Shown here: positions 34,901-49,300 of the stretch, in pieces
Layout: each line of letters begins with the position of its first letter
How positions within the stretch are numbered: the first letter of the stretch is position 1
Source of the DNA: Elymus sibiricus
Taxonomy: Eukaryota > Streptophyta > Magnoliopsida > Poales > Poaceae
DNA length: 64,000 nt
Assembly (NCBI GenBank): GCA_039707655.1
Contig: CM077676.1
Coordinates: forward strand, 81,424,895 to 81,488,894
Direction: 5' to 3'
Program-made: the position numbers and the translations under genes
The notes under the pieces: model-generated
What the model was told of the DNA's origin: nothing
What the model saw: the letters and a program-made list of their open reading frames with translations, nothing else
Database searches by the model: none

Positions 34901-37080
34901 GATGGTCCAGTTTGTACACGAAGTGCATCCAGTTTTTGCCGTAAGCCTCTCCACTTTTTATCACATGCTATGTGGGTGAAATGATGATACCATGCCAAGT
35001 TTCAACCTTTTCAGAGTTTATTTGTAGTGCTTTTCAATTTCAGGGTCATTTAGCTCAAAAAAATCATTAAATGCATGAAAAATAGCAAATGAAGTTAGAA
35101 AGGGTTGAAATTTGAGGATGTGGCTTTGAATGGTGCATATTGAACGCACAAAAAGTCTGGAGTTGAAATAAGTTTAAAAAAATGAAATGCCTTTGTAACA
35201 GATGAGTTTTCGTTTGAAACCTTGATACTTTGAAGGAGATGGTCCTGTTTGTACATGAAGTGCATCCAGTTTTTGCTGTAACCCTCTCAACTTTTTAGCA
35301 CATGCTATGTGGGTGAAATGATGATACCATGCCAAGTTTCAACCTTTTCAGAGTTCATTTGTAGTGCTTTTCAATTTCAGGGTCATTTAGCTAAAAAAAA
35401 ATCATTAAATGCATGAAAAATAGCAAATGAAGTTAGAAAGGGTTGAAATTTGAGGATGTGGCTTTGAATTGTGCATATTGAATGCACAAAAAGTCTGGAG
35501 TTGAAATAAGTTTAAAAAAATGAAATGCCTTTGTAACAGATGAGTGTTCGTTCGAAACCTTGATACTTCGAAGGAGATGGTCCAGTTTGTACACGAAGTG
35601 CATCCAGTTTTTGCCGTAACCCTCTCAACTTTTTATCACATGCTAAGTGGGTGAAATGATGATACCATGCCAAGTTTCAACCTTTTCAGAGTTTATTTGT
35701 AGTGCTTTTCAATTTCAGGGTCATTTAGCTCAAAAAAAATCATTAAATGCATGAAAAATAGCAAATGAAGTTAGAAAGGGTTGAAATTTGAGGATGTGGC
35801 TTTGAATGGTGCATATTGAATCCACAAAAAGTCTGGAGTTGAAATAAGTTTAAAAAAATGAAATGCCTTTGTAACAGATGAGTTTTCGTTCGAAACCTTG
35901 ATACTTCGAAGGAGATGGTCCAGTTTGTACACGAAGTGCATCCAGTTTTTGCCGTAACCCTCTCAACTTTTTAGCACATGCTATGTGGGTGAAATGATGA
36001 TACCATGCCAAGTTTCAACCTTTTCAGAGTTTATTTGTAGTGCTTTTCAATTTCAGGGTCATTTAGCTCGAAAAAATCATTAAATGCATGAAAAATAGCA
36101 AATGAAGTTAGAAAGGGTTGAAATTTGAGGATGTGGCTTTGAATGGTGCATATTGAACGCACAAAAAGTCTGGAGTTGAAATAAGTTTAAAAAAATGAAA
36201 TGCCTTTGTAACAGATGAGTTTTCGTTTGAAACCTTGATACTTTGAAGGAGATGGTCCAGTTTGTACATGAAGTGCATCCAGTTTTTGCTGTAACCCTCT
36301 CAACTTTTTAGCACATGCTATGTGGGTGAAATGATGATACCATGCCAAGTTTCAACCTGTTCAGAGTTCATTTGTAGTGCTTTTCAATTTCAGGGTCATT
36401 TAGCTAAAAAAAATCATTAAATGCATGAAAAATAGCAAATGAAGTTAGAAAGGGTTGAAATTTGAGGATGTGGATTTGAATGGTGCATATTGAATGCACA
36501 AAAAGTCTGGAGTTGAAATAAGTTTAAAAAAATGAAATGCCTTTGTAACAGATGAGTTGCCGTTTGAAACCTTGATACTTCGAAGGAGATGGTCCAGTTT
36601 GTACACGAAGTGCATCCAGTTTTTGCCGTAACCCTCTCAACTTTTTAGCACATGCTATGTGCGTGAAATGATGATACCATGCCAAGTTTCAACCTTTTCA
36701 GAGTTCATTTGTAGTGCTTTTCAATTTCAGGGTCATTTAGCTCAAAAAAATCATTAAATGCATGAAAAATAGCAAATGAAGTTAGAAAGGGTTGAAATTT
36801 GAGGATGTGGCTTTGAATGGTGCATATGGAATGCACAAAAAGTCTGGAGTTGAAATAAGTTTACAAAAAATGAAATGCCTTTGTAACAGATGAGTTTTCG
36901 TCCGAAACCTTGATACTTCGAAGGAGATGGTCCAGTTTGTACACGAAGTGCATCCAGTTTTTGCCTTAACCCTCTCAACTTTTTAGCACATGCTATGTGG
37001 GTGAAATGATGATACCATGCCAAGTTTCAACCTTTTCAGAGTTCATTTGTAGTGCTTTTCAATTTCAGGGTCATTTTGCT
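28980..37080 (+). repeat. higher-order repeat of 8 monomers, three copies of about 2701 bp
   Basis: Variant monomers recur in the same order at offsets of 2700-2702 bp. TACATGAAG occurs at 29851/32551/35252 and at 30863/33565/36265. The TTTACAAAAAATG monomers recur near 31352/34053/36754. Within the unit the TACATGAAG variants alternate at 3 and 5 monomers. The copies differ at a modest number of private bases, for example GGTCCTGTTTG only near 35243. Confidence 0.88.
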
Positions 37081-39109
37081 CGAAAAAATCATTAAATGCA
37101 TGAAAAATAGCAAATGAAGTTAGAAAGGGTTGAAATTTGAGGATGTGGCTTTGAATGGTGCATATTGAATCCACAAAATGTCTGGAGTTGAAATAAGTTT
37201 AAAAAAATGAAATGCCTTTGTAACAGATGAGTTTTCGTTCGAAACCTTGATACTTCGAAGGAGATGGTCCAGTTGTACACGAAGTGCATCCAGTTTTTGC
37301 CGTAACCCTCTCAACTTTTTATCACATGCTATGTGGGTGAAATGATGATACCATGCCAAGTTTCAACCTTTTCAGAGTTTATTTGTAGTGCTTTTCAATT
37401 TCAGGGTCATTTAGCTCAAAAAAATCATTAAATGCATGAAAAATAGCAAATGAAGTTAGAAAGGGTTGAAATTTGAGGATGTGGCTTTGAATGGTGCATA
37501 TTGAACGCACAAAAAGTCTGGAGTTGAAATAAGTTTAAAAAAATGAAATGCCTTTGTAACAGATGAGTTTTCGTTTGAAACCTTGATACTTTGAAGGAGA
37601 TGGTCCAGTTTGTACATGAAGTGCATCCAGTTTTTGCTGTAACCCTCTCAACTTTTTAGCACATGCTATGTGGGTGAAATGATGATACCATGCCAAGTTT
37701 CAACCTTTTCAGAGTTCATTTGTAGTGCTTTTCAATTTCAGGGTCATTTAGCTAAAAAAAAATCATTAAATGCATGAAAAATAGCAAATGAAGTTAGAAA
37801 GGGTTGAAATTTGAGGATGTGGCTTTGAATTGTGCATATTGAATGCACAAAAAGTCTGGAGTTGAAATAAGTTTAAAAAAATGAAATGCCTTTGTAACAG
37901 ATGAGTGTTCGTTCGAAACCTTGATACTTCGAAGGAGATGGTCCAGTTTGTACACGAAGTGCATCCAGTTTTTGCCGTAACCCTCTCAACTTTTTATCAC
38001 ATGCTATGTGGGTGAAATGATGATACCATGCCAAGTTTCAACCTTTTCAGAGTTTATTTGTAGTGCTTTTCAATTTCAGGGTCATTTAGCTCAAAAAAAT
38101 CATTAAATGCATGAAAAATAGCAAATGAAGTTAGAAAGGGTTGAAATTTGAGGATGTGGCTTTGAATGGTGCATATTGAATCCACAAAAAGTCTGGAGTT
38201 GAAATAAGTTTAAAAAAATGAAATGCCTTTGTAACAGATGAGTTTTCGTTCGAAACCTTGATACTTCGAAGGAGATGGTCCAGTTTGTACACGAAGTGCA
38301 TCCAGTTTTTGCCGTAACCCTCTCAACTTTTTAGCACATGCTATGTGGGTGAAATGATGATACCATGCCAAGTTTCAACCTTTTCAGAGTTTATTTGTAG
38401 TGCTTTTCAATTTCAGGGTCATTTAGCTAAAAAAAAATCATTAAATGCATGAAAAATAGCAAATGAAGTTTGAAAGGGTTGAAATTTGAGGATGTGGCTT
38501 TGAATGGTGCATATTGAACGCACAAAAAGTCTGGAGTTGAAATAAGTTTAAAAAAATGAAATGCCTTTGTAACAGATGAGTTTTCGTTTGAAACCTTGAT
38601 ACTTTGAAGGAGATGGTCCAGTTTGTACATGAAGTGCATCCAGTTTTTGCTGTAACCCTCTCAACTTTTTAGCACATGCTATGTGGGTGAAATGATGATA
38701 CCATGCCAAGGTTCAACCTTTTCAGAGTTCATTTGTAGTGCTTTTCAATTTCAGGGTCATTTAGCTAAAAAAAATCATTAAATGCATGAAAAATAGCAAA
38801 TGAAGTTAGAAAGGGTTGAAATTTGAGGATGTGGCTTTGAATTGTGCATATTGAATGCACAAAAAGTCTGGAGTTGAAATAAGTTTAAAAAAATGAAATG
38901 CCTTTGTAACAGATGAGTGTTCGTTCGAAACCTTGATACTTCGAAGGAGATGGTCCTGTTTGTACACGAAGTGCATCCAGTTTTTGCCGTAACCCTCTCA
39001 ACTTTTTATCACATGCTATGTGGGTGAAATGATGATACCATGCCAAGTTTCAACCTTTTCAGAGTTTATTGGTAGTGCTTTTCAATTTCAGGGTCATTTA
39101 GCTCAAAAA

Positions 39110-41131
39110 AATCATTAAATGCATGAAAAATAGAAATGAAGTTAGAAAGGGTTGAAATTTGAGGATGTGGCTTTGAATGGTGCATATTGAATCCACAAAA
39201 AGTCTGGAGTTGAAATAAGTTTAAAAAAATGAAATGCCTTTGTAACAGATGAGTTGCCGTTTGAAACCTTGATACTTCGAAGGAGATGGTCCAGTTTGTA
39301 CACGAAGTGCATCCAGTTTTTGCCGTAACCCTCTCAACTTTTTAGCACATGCTATGTGGGTGAAATGATGATACCATGCCAAGTTTCAACCTTTTCAGAG
39401 TTCATTTGTAGTGCTTTTCAATTTCAGGGTCATTTAGCTCAAAAAAATCATTAAATGCATGAAAAATAGCAAATGAAGCTAGAAAGGGTTGAAATTTGAG
39501 GATGTGGCTTTGAATTGTGCATATTGAATGCACAAAAAGTCTGGAGTTGAAATAAGTTTACAAAAAATGAAATTCCTTTGTAACAGATGAGTTTTCGTCC
39601 GAAACCTTGATACTTCGAAGGAGATGGTCCAGTTTGTACACGAAGTGCATCCAGTTTTTGCCTTAACCCTCTCAACTTTTTAGCACATGCTATGTGGGTG
39701 AAATGATGATACCATGCCAAGTTTCAACCTTTTCAGAGTTCATTTGTAATGCTTTTCAATTTCAGGGTCATTTAGCTCGAAAAAATCATTAAATGCATGA
39801 AAAATAGCAAATGAAGTTAGAAAGGGTTGAAATTTGAGGATGTGGCTTTGAATGGTGCATATTGAATCCATAAAAAGTCTGGAGTTGAAATAAGTTTAAA
39901 AAAATGAAATGCCTTTGTAACAGATGAGTTTTCGTTCGAAACCTTGATACTTCGAAGGAGATGGTCCAGTTTGTACACGAAGTGCATCCAGTTTTTGCCG
40001 TAACCCTCTCAACTTTTTATCACATGCTATGTGGGTGAAATGATGATACCATGCCAAGTTTCAACCTTTTCAGAGTTTATTTGTAGTGCTTTTCAATTTC
40101 AGGGTCATTTAGCTCAAAAAAATCATTAAATGCATGAAAAATAGAAATGAAGTTAGAAAGGGTTGAAATTTGAGGATGTGGCTTTGAATGGTGCATATTG
40201 AATCCACAAAAAGTCTGGAGTTGAAATAAGTTTAAAAAAATGAAATGCCTTTGTAACAGATGAGTTGCCGTTTGAAACCTTGATACTTCGAAGGAGATGG
40301 TCCAGTTTGTACACGAAGTGCATCCAGTTTTTGCCGTAACCCTCTCAACTTTTTAGCACATGCTATGTGGGTGAAATGATGATACCATGCCAAGTTTCAA
40401 CCTTTTCAGAGTTCATTTGTAGTGCTTTTCAATTTCAGGGTCATTTAGCTCAAAAAAATCATTAAATGCATGAAAAATAGCAAATGAAGCTAGAAAGGGT
40501 TGAAATTTGAGGATGTGGCTTTGAATTGTGCATATTGAATGCACAAAAAGTCTGGAGTTGAAATAAGTTTACAAAAAATGAAATTCCTTTGTAACAGATG
40601 AGTTTTCGTCCGAAACCTTGATACTTCGAAGGAGATGGTCCAGTTTGTACACGAAGTGCATCCAGTTTTTGCCTTAACCCTCTCAACTTTTTAGCACATG
40701 CTATGTGGGTGAAATGATGATACCATGCCAAGTTTCAACCTTTTCAGAGTTCATTTGTAATGCTTTTCAATTTCAGGGTCATTTAGCTCGAAAAAATCAT
40801 TAAATGCATGAAAAATAGCAAATGAAGTTAGAAAGGGTTGAAATTTGAGGATGTGGCTTTGAATGGTGCATATTGAATCCATAAAAAGTCTGGAGTTGAA
40901 ATAAGTTTAAAAAAAATGAAATGCCTTTGTAACAGATGAGTTTTCGTTCGAAACCTTGATACTTCGAAGGAGATGGTCCGGTTTGTACACGAAGTGCATC
41001 CAGTTTTTGCCGTAACCCTCTCAACTTTTTATCACATGCTATGTGGGTGAAATGATGATACCATGCCAAGTTTCAACCTTTTCAGAGTTTATTTGTAGTG
41101 CTTTTCAATTTCAGGGTCATTTAGCTCAAAA
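39110..41131 (+). repeat. tandem duplication of a 3-monomer block (two copies of about 1011 bp)
   Basis: Shared rare markers lie 1010-1012 bp apart: AATAGAAATGAAG (a two-base loss), AAATTCCTTTG, TTTGTAATGCTTTTC and AATCCATAAAAAG. Confidence 0.85.
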
Positions 41132-44100
41132 AAATCATTAAATGCATGAAAAATAGCAAATGAAGTTAGAAAGGGTTGAAATTTGAGGATTTGGCTTTTA
41201 ATGGTGCATATTGAACGCACAAAAAGTCTGGAGTTGAAATAAGTTTAAAAAAATGAAATGCCTTTGTAACAGATGAGTTTTCGTTTGAAACCTTGATACT
41301 TTGAAGGAGATGGTCCAGTTTGTACATGAAGTGCATCCAGTTTTTGCTGTAACCCTCTCAACTTTTTAGCACATGCTATGTGGGTGAAATGATGATACCA
41401 TGCCAAGTTTCAACCTTTTCAGAGTTCATTTGTAGTGCTTTTCAATTTCAGGGTCATTTAGCTAAAAAAAAATCATTAAATGCATGAAAAATAGCAAATG
41501 AAGTTAGAAAGGGTTGAAATTTGAGGATGTGGCTTTGAATTGTGCATATTGAATGCACAAAAAGTCTGGAGTTGAAATAAGTTTAAAAAAATGAAATGCC
41601 TTTGTAACAGATGAGTGTTCGTTCGAAACCTTGATACTTCAAAGGAGATGGTCCAGTTTGTACACGAAGTGCATCCAGTTTTTGCCGTAACCCTCTCAAC
41701 TTTTTATCACATGCTATGTGGGTGAAATGATGATACCATGCCAAGTTTCAACCTTTTCAGAGTTTATTTGTAGTGCTTTTCAATTTCAGGGTCATTTAGC
41801 TCAAAAAAATCATTAAATGCATGAAAAATAGCAAATGAAGTTAGAAAGGGTTGAAATTTGAGGATGTGGGTTTGAATGGTGTATATTCAATGCACAAAAA
41901 GTCTGGAGTTGAAATAAGTTTAAAAAATGAAATGCCTTTGTAACAGATGAGTTTTCGTCCGAAACCTTGATACTTCGAAGGAGATGGTCCGGTTTGTACA
42001 CGAAGTGCATCCAGTTTTTGCCGTAACCCTCTCAACTTTTTAGCACATGCTATGTGGGTGCAATGATGATACCATGCCAAGTTTCAACCTTTTCAGAGTT
42101 CATTTGTAGTGCTTTTCAATTTCAGGGTCATTTAGCTCAAAAAAATCATTAAATGCATGAAAAATAGCAAATGAAGCTAGAAAGGGTTGAAATTTGAGGA
42201 TTTGGCTTTGAATGGTGCATATTGAACGCACAAAAAGTCTGGAGTTGAAATAAGTTTAAAAAAATGAAATGCCTTTGTAACAGATGAGTTTTCGTTTGAA
42301 ACCTTGATACTTTGAAGGAGATGGTCCAGTTTGTACATGAAGTGCATCCAGTTTTTGCTGTAACCCTCTCAACTTTTTAGCACATGCTATGTGGGTGAAA
42401 TGTTGATACCATGCCAAGTTTCAACCTTTTCAGAGTTCATTTGTAGTGCTTTTCAATTTCAGGGTCATTTAGCTAAAAAAAATCATTAAATGCATGAAAA
42501 ATAGCAAATGAAGTTAGAAAGGGTTGAAATTTGAGGATGTGGCTTTGAATGGTGCATATTGAATGCACAAAAAGTCTGGAGTTGAAATAAGTTTAAAAAA
42601 ATGAAATGCCTTTGTAACAGATGAGTGTTCGTTCGAAATCTTAATACTTCAAAGGAGATGGTCCAGTTTGTACACGAAGTGCATCCAGTTTTTGCCGTAA
42701 CCCTCTCAACTTTTTATCACATGCTATGTGGGTGAAATGATGATACCATGCCAAGTTTCAACCTTTTCAGAGTTTATTTGTAGTGCTTTTCAATTTCAGG
42801 GTCATTTAGCTCAAAAAAATCATTAAATGCATAAAAAATAGCAAATGAAGTTAGAAAGGGTTGAAATTTGTGGATCTGGCTTTGAATTGTGCATATTGAA
42901 TGCACAAAAAGTCTGGAGTTGAAATAAGTTTAAAAAATGAAATGCCTTTGTAACAGATGAGTTTTCGTCCGAAACCTTGATACTTCGAAGGAGATGGTCC
43001 GGTTTGTACACGAAGTGCATCCAGTTTTTGCCGTAACCCTCTCAACTTTTTAGCACATGCTATGTGGGTGAAATGATGATACCATGCCAAGTTTCAACAT
43101 TTTCAGAGTTCATTTGTAGTGCTTTTCAATTTCAGGGTCATTTAGCTCAAAAAAATCATTAAATGCATGAAAAATAGCAAATGAAGCTAGAAAGGGTTGA
43201 AATTTGAGTATGTGGATTTGAATGGTGCATATTGAATGCACAAAAAGTTAGGAGGTTAAATAAGTTTAAAAAAATGAAATGCCTTTGTAACAGATGAGTT
43301 GCCGTTTGAAACCTTGATACTTCGAAGGAGATGGTCCAGTTTGTACACGAAGTGCATCCAGTTTTTGCCGTAACCCTCTCAACTTTTTAGCACATGCTAT
43401 GTGGGTGAAATGATGATACCATGCCAAGTTTCAACCTTTTCAGAGTTCATTTGTAGTGCTTTTCAATTTCAGGGTCATTTAGCTCAAAAAATCATTAAAT
43501 GCATGAAAAATAGCAAATGAAGTTAGAAAGGGTTGAAATTTTAGGATGTGGCTTTGAATGGTGCATATTGAATGCACAAAAAGTCTGGAGTTGAAATAAG
43601 TTTAAAAAAAATGAAATGCCTTTGTAACAGATGAGTTTTCGTCCGAAACCTTAATACTTCGAAGGAGATGGTCCAGTTTGTACACGAAGTGCATCCAGTT
43701 TTTGCCTTAACCCTCTCAACTTTTTAGCACATGCTATGTGGGTGAAATGATGATACCATGCCAAGTTTCAACCTTTTCAGAGTTCATTTGTAGTGCTTTT
43801 CAATTTCAGGGTCATTTAGCTAAAAAAAAATCATTAAATGCATGAAAAATAGCAAATGAAGTTAGAAAGGGTTGAAATTTGAGGATCTGGCTTTGAATTG
43901 TGCATATTGAATGCACAAAAAGTCTGGAGTTGAAATAAGTTTAAAAAAATTTAATGCCTTTGTAACAGATGAGTGTTCGTTCGAAACCTTGATACTTCAA
44001 AGGAGATGGTCCAGTTTGTACACGAAGTGCATCCAGTTTTTGCCGTAACCCTCTCAACTTTTTATCACATGCTATGTGGGTGAAATGATGATACCATGCC

Positions 44101-45181
44101 AAGTTTCAACCTTTTCAGAGTTTATTTGTAGTGCTTTTCAATTTCAGGGTCATTTAGCTCAAAAAAATCATTAAATGCATGAAAAATAGCAAATGAAGTT
44201 AGAAAGGGTTGAAATTTGAGGATGTGGGTTTGAATGGTGCATATTCAATGCACAAAAAGTCTGGAGTTGAAATAAGTTTAAAAAATGAAATGCCTTTGTA
44301 ACAGATGAGTTTTCGTCCGAAACATTGATACTTCGAAGGAGATGGTCCGGTTTGTACACGAAGTGCATCCAGTTTTTGCCGTAACCCTCTCAACTTTTTA
44401 GCACATTCTATGTGGGTGAAATGATGATACCATGCCAAGTTTCAACCTTTTCAGAGTTTATTTGTAGTGCTTTTCAATTTCAGGGTCATTTAGCTAAAAA
44501 AAAATCATTAAATGCATGAAAAATAGGAAATGAAGTTAGAAAGGGTTGAAATTTGAGGATGTGGCTTTCAATTGTGCATATTGAATGCACAAAAAGTCTG
44601 GAGTTGAAATAAGTTTAAAAAAATGAAATGCCTTTGTAACAGATGAGTGTTCGTTCGAAACCTTGATACTTCGAAGGAGATGGTCCAGTTTGTAAACGAA
44701 GTGCATCCAGTTTTTGCCGTAACCCTCTCAACTTTTTATCACATGCTATGTGGGTGAAATGATGATACCATGCCAAGTTTCAACCTTTTCAGAGTTCATT
44801 TGTAGTGCTTTTCAATTTCAGGGTCATTTAGCTAAAAAAAAATCATTAAATGCATGAAAAATAGCAAATGAAGTTAGAAAGGGTTGAAATTTGAGGATGT
44901 GGCTTTGAATTGTGCATATTGAATGGACAAAAAGTCTGGAGTTGAAATAAGTTTAAAAAAATGAAATGCCTTTGTAACAGATGAGTGTTCGTTCGAAACC
45001 TTGATACTTCAAAGGAGATGGTCCAGTTTGTACACGAAGTGCATCCAGTTTTTGCCGTAACCCTCTCAACTTTTTATCACATGCTATGTGGGTGAAATGA
45101 TGATACCATGCCAAGTTTCAACCTTTTCAGAGTTTATTTGTAGTGCTTTTCAATTTCAGGGTCATTTAGCTCAAAAAAATC

Positions 45182-45300
45182 ATTAAATGCATGAAAAATA
45201 GCAAATGAAGTTAGAAAGGGTTGAAATTTGAGGATGTGGGTTTGAATGGTGCATATTCAATGCACAAAAAGTCTGGAGTTGAAATAAGTTTAAAAAATGA
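45182..45300 (+). repeat. truncated satellite monomer (about 118 bp)
   Basis: The interval between successive ATTAAATGCATG anchors falls from about 337 to 118 bp. The junction joins GTTTAAAAAATGA to TTAAATGCATGAAAAATAG. The A-tract followed by TGATT/TCATT supplies microhomology for the loss of about 219 bp. Confidence 0.9.
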
Positions 45301-46309
45301 TTAAATGCATGAAAAATAGCAAATGAAGTTAGAAAGGGTTGAAATTTGAGGACGTGGCTTTGAATTGTGCATATTGAATGCACAAAAAGTCTGGAGTTGA
45401 AATAAGTTTAAAAAAATGAAATGCCTTTGTAACAGATGAGTGTTCGTTCGAAACCTTGATACTTCGAAGGAGATGGTCCAGTTTGTAAACGAAGTGCATC
45501 CAGTTTTTGCCGTAACCCTCTCAACTTTTTATCACATGCTATGTGGGTGAAATGATGATACCATGCCAAGTTTCAACCTTTTCAGAGTTTATTTGTAGTG
45601 CTTTTCAATTTCAGGGTCATTTAGCTCAAAAAAAATCATTAAATGCATGAAAAATAGCAAATGAAGTTAGAAAGGGTTGAAATTTGAGGATGTGGCTTTG
45701 AATGGTGCATATTGAATCCAAAAAAAGTCTGGAGTTGAAATAAGTTTAAAAAAATGAAATGCCTTTGTAACAGATGAGTTTTCGTTCGAAACCTTGATAC
45801 TTCGAAGGAGATGGTCCAGTTTGTACACGAAGTGCATCCAGTTTTTGCCGTAACCCTCTCAACTTTTTATCACATGCTATGTGGGTGAAATGATGATACC
45901 ATGCCAAGTTTCAACCTTTTCAGAGTTTATTTGTAGTGCTTTTCAATTTCAGGGTCATTTAGCTCAAAAAAATCATTAAATGCATGAAAAATAGCAAATG
46001 AAGTTAGAAAGGGTTGAAATTTGAGGATGTGGCTTTGAATGGTGCATATTGAACGCACAAAAAGTCTGGAGTTGAAATAAGTTTAAAAAAATGAAATGCC
46101 TTTGTAACAGATGAGTTTTCGTTTGAAACCTTGATACTTTGAAGGAGATGGTCCAGTTTGTACATGAAGTGCATCCAGTTTTTGCTGTAACCCTCTCAAC
46201 TTTTTAGCACATGCTATGTGGGTGAAATGATGATACCATGCGAAGTTTCAACCTTTTCAGAGTTCATTTGTAGTGCTTTTCAATTTCAGGGTCATTTAGC
46301 TAAAAAAAA

Positions 46310-49300
46310 TCATTAAATGCATGAAAAATAGCAAATGAAGTTAGAAAGGGTTGAAATTTGAGGATGTGGCTTTGAATTGTGCATATTGAATGGACAAAAA
46401 GTCTGGAGTTGAAATAAGTTTAAAAAAATGAAATGCCTTTGTAACAGATGAGTGTTCGTTCGAAACCTTGATACTTCAAAGGAGATGGTCCAGTTTGTAC
46501 ACGAAGTGCATCCAGTTTTTGCCGTAACCCTCTCAACTTTTTATCACATGCTATGTGGGTGAAATGATGATACCATGCCAAGTTTCAACCTTTTCAGAGT
46601 TTATTTGTAGTGCTTTTCTATTTCAGGGTCATTTAGCTCAAAAAAATCATTAAATGCATGAAAAATAGCAAATGAAGTTAGAAAGGGTTGAAATTTGAGG
46701 ATGTGGGTTTGAATGGTGCATATTCAATGCACAAAAAGTCTGGAGTTGAAATAAGTTTAAAAAATGAAATGCCTTTGTAACAGATGAGTTTTCGTCCGAA
46801 ACCTTGATACTTCGAAGGAGATGGTCCGGTTTGTACACGAAGTGCATCCAGTTTTTGCCGTAACCCTCTCAACTTTTTAGCACATGCTATGTGGGTGAAA
46901 TGATGATACCATGCCAAGTTTCAACCTTTTCAGAGTTCATTTGTAGTGCTTTTCAATTTCAGGGTCATTTAGCTCAAAAAAATCATTAAATGCATGAAAA
47001 ATAGCAAATGAAGCTAGAAAGGGTTGAAATTTGAGTATGTGGATTTGAATGGTGCATATTGAATGCACAAAAAGTCAGGAATTTAAATAAGTTTAAAAAA
47101 ATGAAATGCCTTTGTAACAGATGAGTTGCCGTTTGAAACCTTGATACTTCGAAGGAGATGGTCCAGTTTGTACACGAAGTGCATCCAGTTTTTGCCGTAA
47201 CCCTCTCAACTTTTTAGCACATGCTATGTGGGTGAAATGATGATACCATGCCAAGTTTCAACCTTTTCAGAGTTCATTTGTAGTGCTTTTCAATTTCAGG
47301 GTCATTTAGCTCAAAAAAATCATTAAATGCATGAAAAATAGCAAATGAAGTTAGAAATGGTTGAAATTTTAGGATGTGGCTTTGAATGGTGCATATTGAA
47401 TGCACAAAAAGACTGGAGTTGAAATAAGTTTACAAAAAATGAAATGCCTTTGTAACAGATGAGTTTTCGTCCGAAACCTTGATACTTCGAAGGAGATGGT
47501 CCAGTTTGTACACGAAGTGCGTCCAGTTTTTGCCTTAACCCTCTCAACTTTTTATCACATGCTATGTGGGTGAAATGATGATACCATACCAAGTTTCAAC
47601 CTTTTCAGAGTTTATTTGTAGTGCTTTACAATTTCAGGGTCATTTAGCTCAAAAAAATCATTAAATGCATGAAAAATAGCAAATGAAGTTAGAAAGGGTT
47701 GAAATTTGAGGATGTGGCTTTGAATGGTGCATATTGAACGCACAAAAAGTCTGGAGTTGAAATAAGTTTAAAAAAATGAAATGCCTTTGTAACAGATGAG
47801 TTTTCGTTTGAAACCTTGATACTTTGAAGGAGATGGTCCAGTTTGTACATGAAGTGCATCCAGTTTTTGCTGTAACCCTCTCAACTTTTTAGCACATGCT
47901 ATGTGGGTGAAATGATGATACCATGCCAAGTTTCAACCTTTTCAGAGTTCATTTGTAGTGCTTTTCAATTTCAGGGTCATTTAGCTAAAAAAAATCATTA
48001 AATGCATGAAAAATAGCAAATGAAGTTAGAAAGGGTTGAAATTTGAGGATGTGGCTTTGAATTGTGCATATTGAATGCACAAAAAGTCTGTAGTTGAAAT
48101 AAGTTTAAAAAAATGAAATGCCTTTGTAACAGATGAGTGTTCGTTCGAAACCTTGATACTTCGAAGGAGATGGTCCAGTTTGTACACGAAGTGCATCCAG
48201 TTTTTGCCGTAACCCTCTCAACTTTTTATCACATGCTATGTGGGTGAAATGATGATACCATGCCAAGTTTCAACCTTTTCAGAGTTTATTTGTAGTGCTT
48301 TTCAATTTCAGGGTCATTTAGCTCAAAAAAATCATTGAATGCATGAAAAATAGCAAATGAAGTTAGAAAGGGTTGAAATTTGAGGATGTGGGTTTGAATG
48401 GTGCATATTCAGTGCACAAAAAGTCTGGAGTTGAAATAAGTTTAAAAAATGAAATGCCTTTGTAACAGATGAGTTTTCGTCCGAAACCTTGATACTTCGA
48501 AGGAGATGGTCCGGTTTGTACACGAAGTGCATCCAGTTTTTGCCGTAACCCTCTCAACTTTTTAGCACATGCTATGTGGGTGAAATGATGATACCATGCC
48601 AAGTTTCAACCTTTTCAGAGTTCATTTGTAGTGCTTTTCAATTTCAGGGTCATTTAGCTCAAAAAAATCATTAAATGCATGAAAAATAGCAAATGAAGCT
48701 AGAAAGGGTTGAAATTTGAGTATGTGGATTTGAATGGTGCATATTGAATGCACAAAAAGTCAGGAGTTTAAATAAGTTTAAAAAAATGAAATGCCTTTGT
48801 AACAGATGAGTTGCCGTTTGAAACCTTGATACTTCGAAGGAGATGGTCCAGTTTGTACATGAAGTGCATCCAGTTTTTGCCGTAACCCTCTCAACTTTTT
48901 AGCACATGCTATGTGGGTGAAATGATGATACCATGCCAAGTTTCAACCTTTTCAGAGTTCATTTGTAGTGCTTTTCAATTTCAGGGTCATTTAGCTCAAA
49001 AAAATCATTAAATGCATGAAAAATAGCAAATGAAGTTAGAAAGGGTTGAAATTTTAGGATGTGGTTTTGAATGGTGCATATTGAATGCACAAAAAGTCTG
49101 GAGTTGAAATAAGTTTACAAAAAATGAAATGCCTTTGTAACAGATGAGTTTTCGTCCGAAACCTTGATACTTCGAAGGAGATGGTCCAGTTTGTACACGA
49201 AGTGCATCCAGTTTTTGCTTTAACCCTCTCAACTTTTTAGCACATGCTATGTGGGTGAAATGATGATACCATGCCAAGTTTCAACCTTTTCAGAGTTCAT

